Shown here: positions 7,420 to 15,775 of the stretch, in pieces | Layout of the letters: the number at the start of each line of letters is the position of its first letter | Numbering within the stretch: position 1 is the stretch's first letter | DNA from: Pseudomonadota bacterium | GTDB taxonomy: Bacteria > Pseudomonadota > Alphaproteobacteria > Rhizobiales > Devosiaceae | DNA length: 64,000 nucleotides | Assembly (NCBI GenBank): GCA_023393475.1 | Contig: JAEWLC010000025.1 | Span: 233,962 to 297,961, forward strand | Direction: 5' to 3' | Translations under genes and position numbers: made by a program | The notes under the pieces: generated by a model | Told to the model about the DNA's origin: nothing | Database searches by the model: none | What the model saw: only the letters and a program-made list of their open reading frames with translations

Positions 7420-8184
7420 ATGACGACCCCAATGCTCGAAATCCGCAACCTGCACGTCCGCATCGAGGAACGCGAGATCCTCAAGGGCGTGAACCTGGTG
7501 GTGCCGCGCGGTGAAGTGCACGCCATCATGGGCCGCAACGGTTCGGGTAAATCGACGCTGAGCTACGTGCTCGCCGGCAAGGAAGACTACGAGGTCACTG
7601 AGGGCGAGGTTCTGCTCGACGGCGAGAACATCCTCGAGATGGAGCCGAACGAGCGCGCCGTGGCCGGCCTGTTCCTCGCGTTCCAGTACCCGATCGAGAT
7701 CCCGGGCGTCGCCACCATGACCTTCCTCAAGGCTGCGCTGAATGCCCAGCGCAAGGGCCGCGGCGAAGGCGAAATCTCGACCCCGGACTTCATGAAGGCG
7801 GTCAAGGAAGCCGGCGCTGCGATGAATATCGACAGCGACATGCTGAAGCGCGCCCTCAATGTCGGTTTCTCCGGCGGCGAGAAGAAGCGTGCCGAAATCC
7901 TGCAGATGGCGCTCTTGAAGCCCAAGATGTGCGTGCTCGACGAGACTGACTCGGGCCTCGACATCGATGCGTTGCAGGTGGTGTCGAAGGGCGTGAACGC
8001 GCTCCGCGACGGCAACCGCTCGATGCTGGTCATCACCCACTACCAGCGCCTGCTGAACCACATCGTGCCTGATGTCGTGCACGTGTTCTCGGATGGCCGC
8101 GTGGTCGAGAGTGGCCCCAAGGAACTGGCGCTCGAGCTCGAAGCCAAGGGCTATGCCGACTTCGACGGGGAGAAGGCGGCGTGA
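7420..8184 (+). CDS. sufC: Fe-S cluster assembly ATPase SufC
   Basis: A 254-residue ABC-type ATPase that powers conformational change of the SufB-SufD scaffold; it is soluble, not a transporter. Walker A is GRNGSGKST (residues 38-46), the signature is FSGGEKKRAEI and Walker B is KMCVLDETDSGLDIDA, with the D-loop variant typical of SufC; the switch histidine is in MLVITHYQRLL. GGAGA at 7410-7414 sets the start at 7420 over an ATG 21 bases upstream. Its TGA overlaps the GTG start of sufD. Confidence 0.95.
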   Translation: MTTPMLEIRNLHVRIEEREILKGVNLVVPRGEVHAIMGRNGSGKSTLSYVLAGKEDYEVTEGEVLLDGENILEMEPNERAVAGLFLAFQYPIEIPGVATMTFLKAALNAQRKGRGEGEISTPDFMKAVKEAGAAMNIDSDMLKRALNVGFSGGEKKRAEILQMALLKPKMCVLDETDSGLDIDALQVVSKGVNALRDGNRSMLVITHYQRLLNHIVPDVVHVFSDGRVVESGPKELALELEAKGYADFDGEKAA

Positions 8185-9389
8185 GCATCCACGTTCCCAC
8201 CCGTCTCGGCCCGGCCGAGACCAAGCTGATCGAGCAGCTGACCGCTGCCGGCGCATCGGCAGAGGCCGAGCGGCTGACCGGCACGGGCCTGCCGACCCGT
8301 CGCGTCGAGGCCTACCACTATACCGACCTGAAGCAGCTGCTGCGCTCGGTTCCCGAACTCGCGGCCGCGGCCGAGGAAGCCAGCGCCCCGGCGCTTCGCG
8401 TGCCCGGCGCCTACCAGGTGATGATCGCCAATGGTGCCGTGCAGGACACCGGTACGGCTCCGGCCGGCGTGATCGTCGGCAAGACGAACGGTGGCGTGCT
8501 GACGACGCGTGATGACGTGGTTACGCGTCTCAACAATGCTCTGGTCAAGGAAGCCCTCACGCTGGACCTCGACGGCTCCGTCGATCCGGTCGTCCAGATC
8601 GACCGCCGCACCGAGGGTGCCGCCGGCCACTCGGCCGGCGCCGCCAAGATCTACGTGGCGGATAATGCCAGCGCGGTGATCCTCGAGACCTATTCGGGCT
8701 CCGAAGAGGCGCATCTGGGCAACCACGCGACCTACCTGGCGCTCGGCACGAACGCCAGGGTGACCCACATCACGGTGAACCTCGCCGCGGCCAAGGCCAC
8801 GCATTTTGCCACCAACGAGTATCACCTTGCCGAGGGCGCGCAGCTCCGCACGCTGGTGATCAACGCCGGCGCGGCGCTGAGCCGGACCCAGCTGTTCCCG
8901 AAATACGAGGGGGCAGGGGCCCACGCCGACGTCACCGGCCTCAACCTCGTGGGCGATGGCCAGCACACCGACATCACCATGGATGCGTTGCACGCCGTGC
9001 CCCACACGTCGTCCAAGCCGCTGTTCAAGTCGATCGCCCGCGGCCGTTCGAAGGCTATCGTGCAGGGCCGACTGGTCGTCGCGCGCGACGCGCAGAAGAC
9101 CGACGCCAAGCTGATGAGCCAGGGCCTGATGCTGTCGGAAGAGGCGGAAATCCTCGCCAAGCCCGAGCTCGAGATCTACGCCGACGACGTGGTCTGCGGC
9201 CACGGCGCGACGAGCGGCCAGCTCGATGAAGACCACATGTTCTACCTCCTCAGCCGCGGCATCCCCAAGGCCGACGCGGAGACCATGCTGGTGCGGGCGT
9301 TCCTCGCCGAGCTGATCGATCCCATCGAGGACGAAGCGCTCAACGAGGCCCTGACTGCAGTAGTCGATGGATGGCTGGCGCGGGGCTGA
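8181..9389 (+). CDS. sufD: Fe-S cluster assembly protein SufD
   Basis: A 402-residue SufD, partner of SufB in SufBC2D. The N-terminal helical region carries PTRRVEAYHYTDLKQLL and the beta-helix core ends with the family hallmark DVVCGHGATSGQLDEDHMFYLLSRG. It starts at GTG 8181, overlapping the sufC stop by four bases (GTGA), which implies coupled translation. The length is normal and no residues appear missing. Confidence 0.93.
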   Translation: MSIHVPTRLGPAETKLIEQLTAAGASAEAERLTGTGLPTRRVEAYHYTDLKQLLRSVPELAAAAEEASAPALRVPGAYQVMIANGAVQDTGTAPAGVIVGKTNGGVLTTRDDVVTRLNNALVKEALTLDLDGSVDPVVQIDRRTEGAAGHSAGAAKIYVADNASAVILETYSGSEEAHLGNHATYLALGTNARVTHITVNLAAAKATHFATNEYHLAEGAQLRTLVINAGAALSRTQLFPKYEGAGAHADVTGLNLVGDGQHTDITMDALHAVPHTSSKPLFKSIARGRSKAIVQGRLVVARDAQKTDAKLMSQGLMLSEEAEILAKPELEIYADDVVCGHGATSGQLDEDHMFYLLSRGIPKADAETMLVRAFLAELIDPIEDEALNEALTAVVDGWLARG

Positions 9390-9418
9390 TCCTGCGCCTC
9401 CCTCAACGGTAGAACACG

Positions 9419-10639
9419 ATGACCTTCGACCTCGCCAAAGTCCGTGCCGATTTCCCGATCCTCGACGAGAAGATCCACGGGAACCAGCTGGTCTATCTCG
9501 ACAGCGGCGCGTCGGCGCAGAAGCCGAACGCGGTGCTGGACAAGATGGATTGGGCGCACCGGCATGCCTATGCCAACGTCCACCGCGGCCTGCACACGCT
9601 CGCGAACCGGGCGACCGAGGCCTACGAGGATGGCCGCAAGGCCGTGAAGCGCTTCCTCAACGCGGCCCGCGAGGAAGAGATCATCTTCGCCCGCTCGGCC
9701 ACCGAGGCGATCAACCTCGTGGCGTCGTCGTTCCTCGGCCTCCGGATCGGGGAGGGCGACGAGATCGTCCTTTCGATCATGGAGCACCACTCCAACATCG
9801 TGCCCTGGCACTTCCATCGCGAGCGCAAGGGCGCGGTGCTGAAGTGGGTGGATGTCGGCGATGACGGCAGCTTCTCCATCGATGCGTTCGAGCAGGCGCT
9901 GTCGCCGAAGACCAAGATGGTCGCCATCACGCACATGTCGAACGTGCTCGGTACGGTGACGCCGATCAAGCAGATCGTCGAGATCGCCCATGCGCGCGGC
10001 ATTCCGGTGCTGGTCGACGGCAGCCAGGGCGCGGTGCACCGCAAGGTGGACGTGCAGGACCTCGGCGTCGATTTCTACGTCTTCACCGGCCACAAGCTCT
10101 ACGGGCCGACCGGCATCGGCGTGCTCTACGGCAAGTACGACCTGCTCGCCGAGATGCAGCCGTTCAACGGTGGTGGTGAGATGATCGACACCGTCACAAT
10201 GGACTCGATCACCTACAACGAGCCGCCGCACCGCTTCGAGGCCGGCACGCCGCCGATCGTCCAGGCGATCGGACTGGGCGCAGCCATCGAGTATGTCGAG
10301 GGCATCGGCCACGAGGCAGCCGAGGCGCATGAGGCGGAACTGACGGCTTACGCGTTGGAGCGGCTGGGCCGGGTCAACTCCCTGCGCCTCATCGGCACTG
10401 CGCCGGGAAAGGGCGGCATCTTCTCGTTCGAGCTCAAGGGTGCGCACGCCCACGACGTTTCGACCATCCTCGACCGCTACGGCATTGCCGTGCGGGCGGG
10501 AACGCATTGCGCGATGCCGCTGCTGAAACGCTTCGGCGTCACCTCTACCTGCCGGGCCTCCTTCGGCCTATATACCGGAAAAGACGATATCGACGCGCTC
10601 GTCGAGGGCATCGAAAAGGCGCGAAGCTTCTTCGCGTAA
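9419..10639 (+). CDS. sufS: Cysteine desulfurase SufS
   Basis: A 406-residue group II cysteine desulfurase. The PLP lysine is in FTGHKLYGPTG and the catalytic cysteine in the short loop RAGTHCAMPLL, with the conserved arginine in TCRASFGLY. This class passes sulfur to a partner (SufE or SufU); neither is encoded in the window. It has the SufS-type N-terminus (DFPILDEKIHGNQLVYLDSGASAQKP). It is the second desulfurase of this operon and of a different class from the first, so the two probably supply sulfur under different conditions or to different acceptors. Confidence 0.94.
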   Translation: MTFDLAKVRADFPILDEKIHGNQLVYLDSGASAQKPNAVLDKMDWAHRHAYANVHRGLHTLANRATEAYEDGRKAVKRFLNAAREEEIIFARSATEAINLVASSFLGLRIGEGDEIVLSIMEHHSNIVPWHFHRERKGAVLKWVDVGDDGSFSIDAFEQALSPKTKMVAITHMSNVLGTVTPIKQIVEIAHARGIPVLVDGSQGAVHRKVDVQDLGVDFYVFTGHKLYGPTGIGVLYGKYDLLAEMQPFNGGGEMIDTVTMDSITYNEPPHRFEAGTPPIVQAIGLGAAIEYVEGIGHEAAEAHEAELTAYALERLGRVNSLRLIGTAPGKGGIFSFELKGAHAHDVSTILDRYGIAVRAGTHCAMPLLKRFGVTSTCRASFGLYTGKDDIDALVEGIEKARSFFA

Positions 10640-10648
10640 GGATTTGAC

Positions 10649-11065
10649 ATGACGGACGAAGCGAAAGAACTGGCCCCCGCGGTCGAGACGCCCGAACCCA
10701 ACGCCGGCGATGCCCCGCGCATCACGCCGAACGTTGCCGGCTCGCTGCCAGCCGAGGAAGTCGAGCGGATCACGCGCGACCTGATCGGGGCGCTGAAGAC
10801 CGTCTACGACCCGGAAATCCCGGTCGACATCTACGAGCTCGGCCTCATCTACAAGGTCGACCTGGACGATGATCGCAACCTCGCCATCGACATGACGCTG
10901 ACCGCCCCGGGCTGCCCGGTGGCTGGCGAGATGCCGGGCTGGGTCGAGAATGCCGCCATGGGCGTCGAGGGCATCCAGAACGTCACCGTCAACATGGTCT
11001 ACGATCCGCCGTGGGACGCATCGCGAATGAGCGAAGAAGCCCAGGTCGCGCTGAACTGGTGGTAA
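10649..11065 (+). CDS. sufT: SufT, DUF59/MIP18-family Fe-S maturation protein
   Basis: A 138-residue protein with a MIP18/DUF59 domain (residues 40-125). It is recognised by TVYDPEIPVDIYELGLIYKV and MTLTAPGCPVAGEMPGWVE, with the conserved cysteine in the APGCP motif and the VYDPPWD turn. SufT proteins act in late maturation or trafficking of iron-sulfur clusters. The N-terminal 35 residues are acidic and proline-rich, probably disordered, and typical of the alphaproteobacterial form. It starts 9 bases after the sufS stop. Confidence 0.9.
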   Translation: MTDEAKELAPAVETPEPNAGDAPRITPNVAGSLPAEEVERITRDLIGALKTVYDPEIPVDIYELGLIYKVDLDDDRNLAIDMTLTAPGCPVAGEMPGWVENAAMGVEGIQNVTVNMVYDPPWDASRMSEEAQVALNWW

Positions 11066-11118
11066 CTCGCCTGCGATAGGTCTATATATCGTCTAGTTAC
11101 GATGAAAGTCCGAGTCCG

Positions 11119-11505
11119 ATGCCCCTGAAGATCATGAGCCTCACCGATGCCGCTGCAGAGCGCATCAACGAGATCATCGAGGACAGCGAAAAGCCGGTGA
11201 CCGGCGTGCGCGTCGGCATCAAGAATGCCGGCTGCGCGGGCCAGGCCTATACGCTCGACTATGTGGCGGAACCGGTAGCCGGCGACGACCATGTCGAGGA
11301 CAAGGGCGTCCACGTCTATGTCGAGCCCAAGGCAACTCTGTTCCTGCTCGGCACGGTGATGGATTTCGAGGAAGACATCCTCAAATCCGGCTTCACGTTC
11401 AAGAACCCGAACCAGACCGGGGAATGCGGCTGCGGCGAAAGCGTGCAGCTGAAGCCGGCCGACCTGAAGGCACTGGCGGACGCACGGGCGGCGGAGCACG
11501 CCTGA
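11119..11505 (+). CDS. sufA: A-type Fe-S carrier SufA
   Basis: A 128-residue A-type carrier that takes clusters from SufBCD to apoproteins. The three ligand cysteines are present: NAGCAG and the C-terminal pair GECGCGES. It is the last gene of the suf operon; a 53-base gap separates it from sufT. The sequence KIMSLTDAAAERINEII is the usual N-terminus. Confidence 0.93.
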   Translation: MPLKIMSLTDAAAERINEIIEDSEKPVTGVRVGIKNAGCAGQAYTLDYVAEPVAGDDHVEDKGVHVYVEPKATLFLLGTVMDFEEDILKSGFTFKNPNQTGECGCGESVQLKPADLKALADARAAEHA

Positions 11506-11668
11506 GCCGCTCTTGGTGGGTGTTGCCTCGCCATAGCGAATTCCGCTACACCCATCCGGCTTGCTTCAACCTCACCCCGGCGACAGGACCGGGCCAATCG
11601 ACAGATCGATGTGTCCGGCGCGGCCGGAGTGAGAGCGGCGTTTGCCGCATGATTGACGGAGTCTCCCA

Positions 11669-12943
11669 GTGACAGCCGCCTCCCACGCAAAGCTCAAGGC
11701 TTTGACGATCATCCCGCCTGCGCACGCCCTTGTCGGGCGCGTGACGCCGCCGGGCTCCAAATCCATCACCAACCGCGCGCTGCTGCTGGCGGCGCTGGCG
11801 AAGGGCACCAGCCGGCTGACCGGCGCGCTCAAGAGCCGCGACACGCAACTGATGGCGCGGGCGCTCGGGCAGATGGGCGTGACGGTGGAAGAGCCGGATG
11901 CGACAAGTTTCGTCGTCACCAGCGACGGCACGCTGAAGGCCCCCACGGAGCCGCTGATGCTCGGCAATGCCGGTACGGCCACGCGCTTCCTGACCGCTGC
12001 GGTGACGCTGGTCGAGGGCAGGGTGGTGATCGATGGCGACGAGTCGATGCGCAAGCGCCCGATCGAGCCGCTGCTGGTGGCACTCCGCTCGCTCGGCATC
12101 GACGCGACCAGCGAAACTGGTTGCCCCCCGGTGGTGATCAACGGCACGGGCACGTTCGGCAGCGGCCGCGTCGAGATCGATGGCGGACTGTCGAGCCAGT
12201 ATGTCTCAGCCCTGCTGATGGCTGCACCCTATGGCGAGGGCGCAATCGAGGTGGCGTTGACCGGCAAGGACCTCGACGCCCGCGGCTATGTGAACCTGAC
12301 GCTGGCGGCGATGCGCGCCTTCGGCGCCAAGGTTGACCAACTGGACGAGATGACCTGGCGGGTGCAGCCGACGGGCTACAAGGCCACGGACTTCCATATC
12401 GAGCCCGATGCATCGGCGGCGACCTATCTCTGGGCGGCCGAGGCACTGACCGGGGGCAGGATCGACCTGGGCGTGCCGATGGATGCGTTCACCCAGCCCG
12501 ACGCAGAGGCAGCGAAGCTGATCCGGATGTTCCCGCGCATGCCGGCGGTGATCGACGGTTCGCAGATGCAGGATGCCGTGCCGACTCTGGCGGTGCTCGC
12601 CGCGTTCAACGAGACGCCGGTGCGCTTCGTCGGCATCGCCAACCTGCGCGTCAAGGAATGCGATCGCATCTCCGCGCTCTCGACCGAACTCAGTCGCATC
12701 CGCCCGGGATTGGCGCATGAGGAGGGCGATGACCTGATGGTCAGCTCGGATCCGGCGCTGGCGGGGCAGTCGTTGCCCACCAGCATCGAGACCTACGAGG
12801 ACCACCGCATCGCCATGAGTTTCGCGCTGGCGGGCCTGAAGATCGCGGGCATCACGATTCTCGATCCCGACTGTGTCGGCAAGACCTACCCGGCCTACTG
12901 GGACGCGCTGCGCTCGCTGGGCGTCGAACTGACCAGCGCCTAG
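11669..12943 (+). CDS. aroA: 3-phosphoshikimate 1-carboxyvinyltransferase (EPSP synthase)
   Basis: A 424-residue EPSP synthase of the shikimate pathway that joins shikimate-3-phosphate and phosphoenolpyruvate. The active site shows PGSKSITNRALLLAAL (residues 28-43), LGNAGTATRFLTA (98-110), the DASAATYLW segment, and VKECDRI and EDHRIAMSFAL near the end. The start is GTG 11669 with GGAG 8 bases upstream. The GNAGTATRFL motif is not the NAATGCR form of the CP4-type enzymes common in Rhizobiales, and the residue after the arginine is Phe where class I enzymes have Pro. It is not next to cmk-rpsA as the main aroA usually is, so it may be a second copy. Its stop overlaps the convergent GGDEF gene (CTAG). 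Confidence 0.9.
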   Translation: MTAASHAKLKALTIIPPAHALVGRVTPPGSKSITNRALLLAALAKGTSRLTGALKSRDTQLMARALGQMGVTVEEPDATSFVVTSDGTLKAPTEPLMLGNAGTATRFLTAAVTLVEGRVVIDGDESMRKRPIEPLLVALRSLGIDATSETGCPPVVINGTGTFGSGRVEIDGGLSSQYVSALLMAAPYGEGAIEVALTGKDLDARGYVNLTLAAMRAFGAKVDQLDEMTWRVQPTGYKATDFHIEPDASAATYLWAAEALTGGRIDLGVPMDAFTQPDAEAAKLIRMFPRMPAVIDGSQMQDAVPTLAVLAAFNETPVRFVGIANLRVKECDRISALSTELSRIRPGLAHEEGDDLMVSSDPALAGQSLPTSIETYEDHRIAMSFALAGLKIAGITILDPDCVGKTYPAYWDALRSLGVELTSA

Positions 12944-14004
12944 GCGGCTCCCAGCGCGGAGACGTCGTCGGGGTCGTCCAGGGAGGTTTCGCTGATGACC
13001 TTGTTGCGGCCCTGGTGCTTGGCGGCATAGAGGCAGCGGTCGGCACGTTCGATCAGGCTCGACGGGTTGTCGCCGGCACGGAACATGGCGACGCCGAACG
13101 ATGCGGTGACACGGCCGAGCTTCTCGTTGGTCGAGCGCTTGAGCAATTCCTTGGCCTGGATCGCCTTGCGGATATTGTCGCCAAGCGTCATCGCGCCCTC
13201 GAGATCCGTATCGGGCAGGATGGCTGCGAATTCCTCGCCACCGTAACGGGCGGCGATGTCCTTGCCCTTGATGTTGGATTTCAGCGTCATCGCCACGAGG
13301 CGCAACACCTGATCGCCGGTCTGGTGCCCCCAGGTGTCGTTGAAGCGCTTGAAATAGTCGATGTCGAGCAGCAGCAGGCAAAGATGGCCACCGGTCTCCC
13401 GGGCACGGATGACGGCGCGGGTGAGGCCGTCGTCGAAGGCCTTGCGGTTGTAGATCTTGGTCAGCGGATCGAGCAGGGCTTCGCGGCGGACGTCGTCGAG
13501 GTCGCGCTGAAGAGCCTCGATGTCGTCCCGCGAGGCCTGGAGACTCACTTCGAGCCGATGGTTGGCATCCTGCATCCGGCGGGTCTCGGCGAGCAGCGCA
13601 CCGGCCAGCTTGCGAAGTTCGCCCGCCTCGAGGTCGGTCGCACCCAGGTCGCCGCTGGCGATCTGCAGGGAGGCCGAGTAAGCGCTCGCCGTCGTCATCG
13701 CCGTGTCGATCGCATCGTGCACGGCGACGATGCGCTTCGACATGCGCTCGGACACGCCCGACATGCGGGCGTTGGTGTCCTGGGCCCTGAGGAACTCGTT
13801 GTAGAGCCGCTCCGCGATATCCGCGGTGACATGGCCGTTGCGGAAGATGTCGTTGATGCGGGCGTTCAGGGACGGATTTACGCCGGTGGCGTAGGTGTAG
13901 AGCAACTCGTAGAATTGCGGATAGGGGGGTATCAGTGCCCGTTTCAGCACTTCCAGCGCGGACGTGGCATAGCCCATCGCGCGTCTGAATTCCTGTTCCG
14001 ACAC
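12940..14004 (-). CDS. Diguanylate cyclase (GGDEF domain)
   Basis: A cytoplasmic protein of 354 residues that should make cyclic di-GMP. The N-terminal 180 residues are helical with a coiled-coil-like stretch (LEVSLQASRDDIEALQRDLDDVRRE) and resemble the sensory part of a group common in Hyphomicrobiales (MSEQEFRRAMGYATSALEVL). The catalytic GGDEF domain has RYGGEEF, an active-type signature, and IDYFKRFNDTWGH. The usual RxxD inhibitory site before GGEEF is KGKD, so product inhibition is probably absent. GTG 14004 is preferred because homologues start there and GGGGG lies just before it; an ATG 30 bases upstream is the alternative. No membrane segment is seen. Confidence 0.9.
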   Translation of the reverse strand: MSEQEFRRAMGYATSALEVLKRALIPPYPQFYELLYTYATGVNPSLNARINDIFRNGHVTADIAERLYNEFLRAQDTNARMSGVSERMSKRIVAVHDAIDTAMTTASAYSASLQIASGDLGATDLEAGELRKLAGALLAETRRMQDANHRLEVSLQASRDDIEALQRDLDDVRREALLDPLTKIYNRKAFDDGLTRAVIRARETGGHLCLLLLDIDYFKRFNDTWGHQTGDQVLRLVAMTLKSNIKGKDIAARYGGEEFAAILPDTDLEGAMTLGDNIRKAIQAKELLKRSTNEKLGRVTASFGVAMFRAGDNPSSLIERADRCLYAAKHQGRNKVISETSLDDPDDVSALGAA

Positions 14005-14138
14005 GGTTCCCCCAAGGCTCGTCCAGTGCCTCAACTACGAGAGCACTTTCAGTCCTTCAGCATTAATGGCGCGTAAAAGCGCGACGATCTGCTGGCGTTT
14101 CCGCCGGGATATGATCGGTTTTTCTGTCTATCTGCGTA

Positions 14139-15521
14139 TCAGCGCCGAAGAAGGAAGGCCGGAACTGGTCCATCGGTGCCAAACGGCGAATCGGCGATGA
14201 TGCCTTCCACCGGCTTGCTAGATTGGGCCTGCGCCGGTGCTTCGTCGGCCTCGACCGGCCGGCGAGCCCCGCGGCGCGGTCGCTCCTGGCGATCCTGCCG
14301 TTCGCGGCGCGGTGCGCTCTCCGCCTTTTCCGGACGGGCTTCGCCATTCGGCTTGGAGGGGGCCTCGGTCGTGCCGCCAAGCTTCGCCTCGGGAATATCC
14401 TTGGCAATCAACTTGGTGATCGCATCGATATACTTGCCGTCCGACGGGGCGGCGAGGGTCACCGCGACGCCCGAACGACCGGCGCGACCGGTGCGGCCGA
14501 TACGGTGCACATAGTCCTCGGCATGGGTCGGCACGTCGAAGTTGAAGACGTGGCTCACCGCGGGGATATCGAGGCCGCGCGCCGCGACGTCGCTGGCGAC
14601 CAGCAACTGCAGCTTGTCGTTCTTGAAGGCGTCGAGCGTCTCCATCCGGCTCTTCTGGTCCATGTCGCCATGGAGACCTCCAGCCGAGAAACCGTGCTTG
14701 GAAAGCGAACGGGCGAGGGTCGCCACGTCGCGCTTGCGGTTGGAGAAGATGATCGCGTTCTTGAGGTTGCCCTCGGCACGGATCAGCTGGCGCAGCGCGG
14801 CGCGCTTCTCCTCCGGCTTGCCGGAAACGCGCACCAGGCGCTGCTCGATGGTTTCGGCCGTCGAGTTCTGGCGAGCAACTTCGATCTTGATCGGATCGCG
14901 CAGGAAGCGCGCGGTGAGGCGCTGAATCTCCGGCGGCATCGTCGCGGAGAAGAACAGGGTCTGTCGGCGCGGCGGGAGCAGACCGCAGATGCGCTCGATA
15001 TCGGGAATGAAGCCCATGTCGAGCATGCGGTCGGCTTCGTCGATGACGAGGATGTCGACGCCGGTCAGCAGGATGCGGCCGCGCTCGAACTGGTCCAGCA
15101 TGCGACCGGGAGTGGCGATCAGCACGTCAGCGCCGCGGTCGAGGACCTTGTTCTGGTCCTCGAACGAAACGCCACCGATCAGCAGGGCCACGTTGAGCTT
15201 GTGGTTCTTGCCGTACTTCTCGAAGTTCTCGTGCACCTGCGCTGCGAGCTCGCGCGTCGGTTCGAGGATGAGGGTGCGTGGCATGCGTGCCCGAGCCCGG
15301 CCGCTCTCCAGCAGCGTGAGCATGGGCAGCACGAAAGAGGCGGTCTTGCCGGTACCGGTCTGCGCAATACCTATGATGTCCTTTTTCTGAAGGACATGCG
15401 GGATTGCCTGCGCCTGAATATCGGTGGGCTTGGTGTAGCCGGATGCGGCAACCGCATCGATTACTTTGGCGCTGAGGCCGAGCCCGGAAAAATCATCTGC
15501 CAAATCAATAGGTCCGCTCAA
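14139..15521 (-). CDS. DEAD-box RNA helicase, RhlE-like
   Basis: A 460-residue ATP-dependent RNA helicase. All core motifs are visible: the Q motif region (GYTKPTDIQAQAIP), motif I AQTGTGKT, motif II VIDEADRMLDMGF, motif III FSATMP, and motif VI HRIGRTGRAGRSG. After the core come about 75 residues of basic, glutamate- and proline-rich tail (RPEKAESAPRRERQDRQERPRRG), typical of RhlE-type proteins that act on ribosomal RNA or in the degradosome. No ATG lies before the Q motif: the first plausible start is TTG 15521, with another TTG at 15503, and neither has a strong ribosome binding site. Confidence 0.93.
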   Translation of the reverse strand: MSGPIDLADDFSGLGLSAKVIDAVAASGYTKPTDIQAQAIPHVLQKKDIIGIAQTGTGKTASFVLPMLTLLESGRARARMPRTLILEPTRELAAQVHENFEKYGKNHKLNVALLIGGVSFEDQNKVLDRGADVLIATPGRMLDQFERGRILLTGVDILVIDEADRMLDMGFIPDIERICGLLPPRRQTLFFSATMPPEIQRLTARFLRDPIKIEVARQNSTAETIEQRLVRVSGKPEEKRAALRQLIRAEGNLKNAIIFSNRKRDVATLARSLSKHGFSAGGLHGDMDQKSRMETLDAFKNDKLQLLVASDVAARGLDIPAVSHVFNFDVPTHAEDYVHRIGRTGRAGRSGVAVTLAAPSDGKYIDAITKLIAKDIPEAKLGGTTEAPSKPNGEARPEKAESAPRRERQDRQERPRRGARRPVEADEAPAQAQSSKPVEGIIADSPFGTDGPVPAFLLRR

Positions 15522-15775
15522 GTAAGGAGGCAGGTCGACAGGCAGCTACTTGAGGAACAGCGGGTCGACAATTCGTCGCGGGGCGCAGTCGTCCAGCCTC
15601 GACTGCACTCGCTGCAACCCATCCGGAATCCGCCCGTTCCCGAAGTGCGCGCGACGCGCCCGGAACATAGTGGAAACCCCTTCCGAGTCAACGGGGTTCG
15701 CGGCACCTTGCTTAATTGTAACGATGAACGGCGCAGTCGCTGACGGCGCTGCGCCCCCCGGGACCGAAATAGTGG

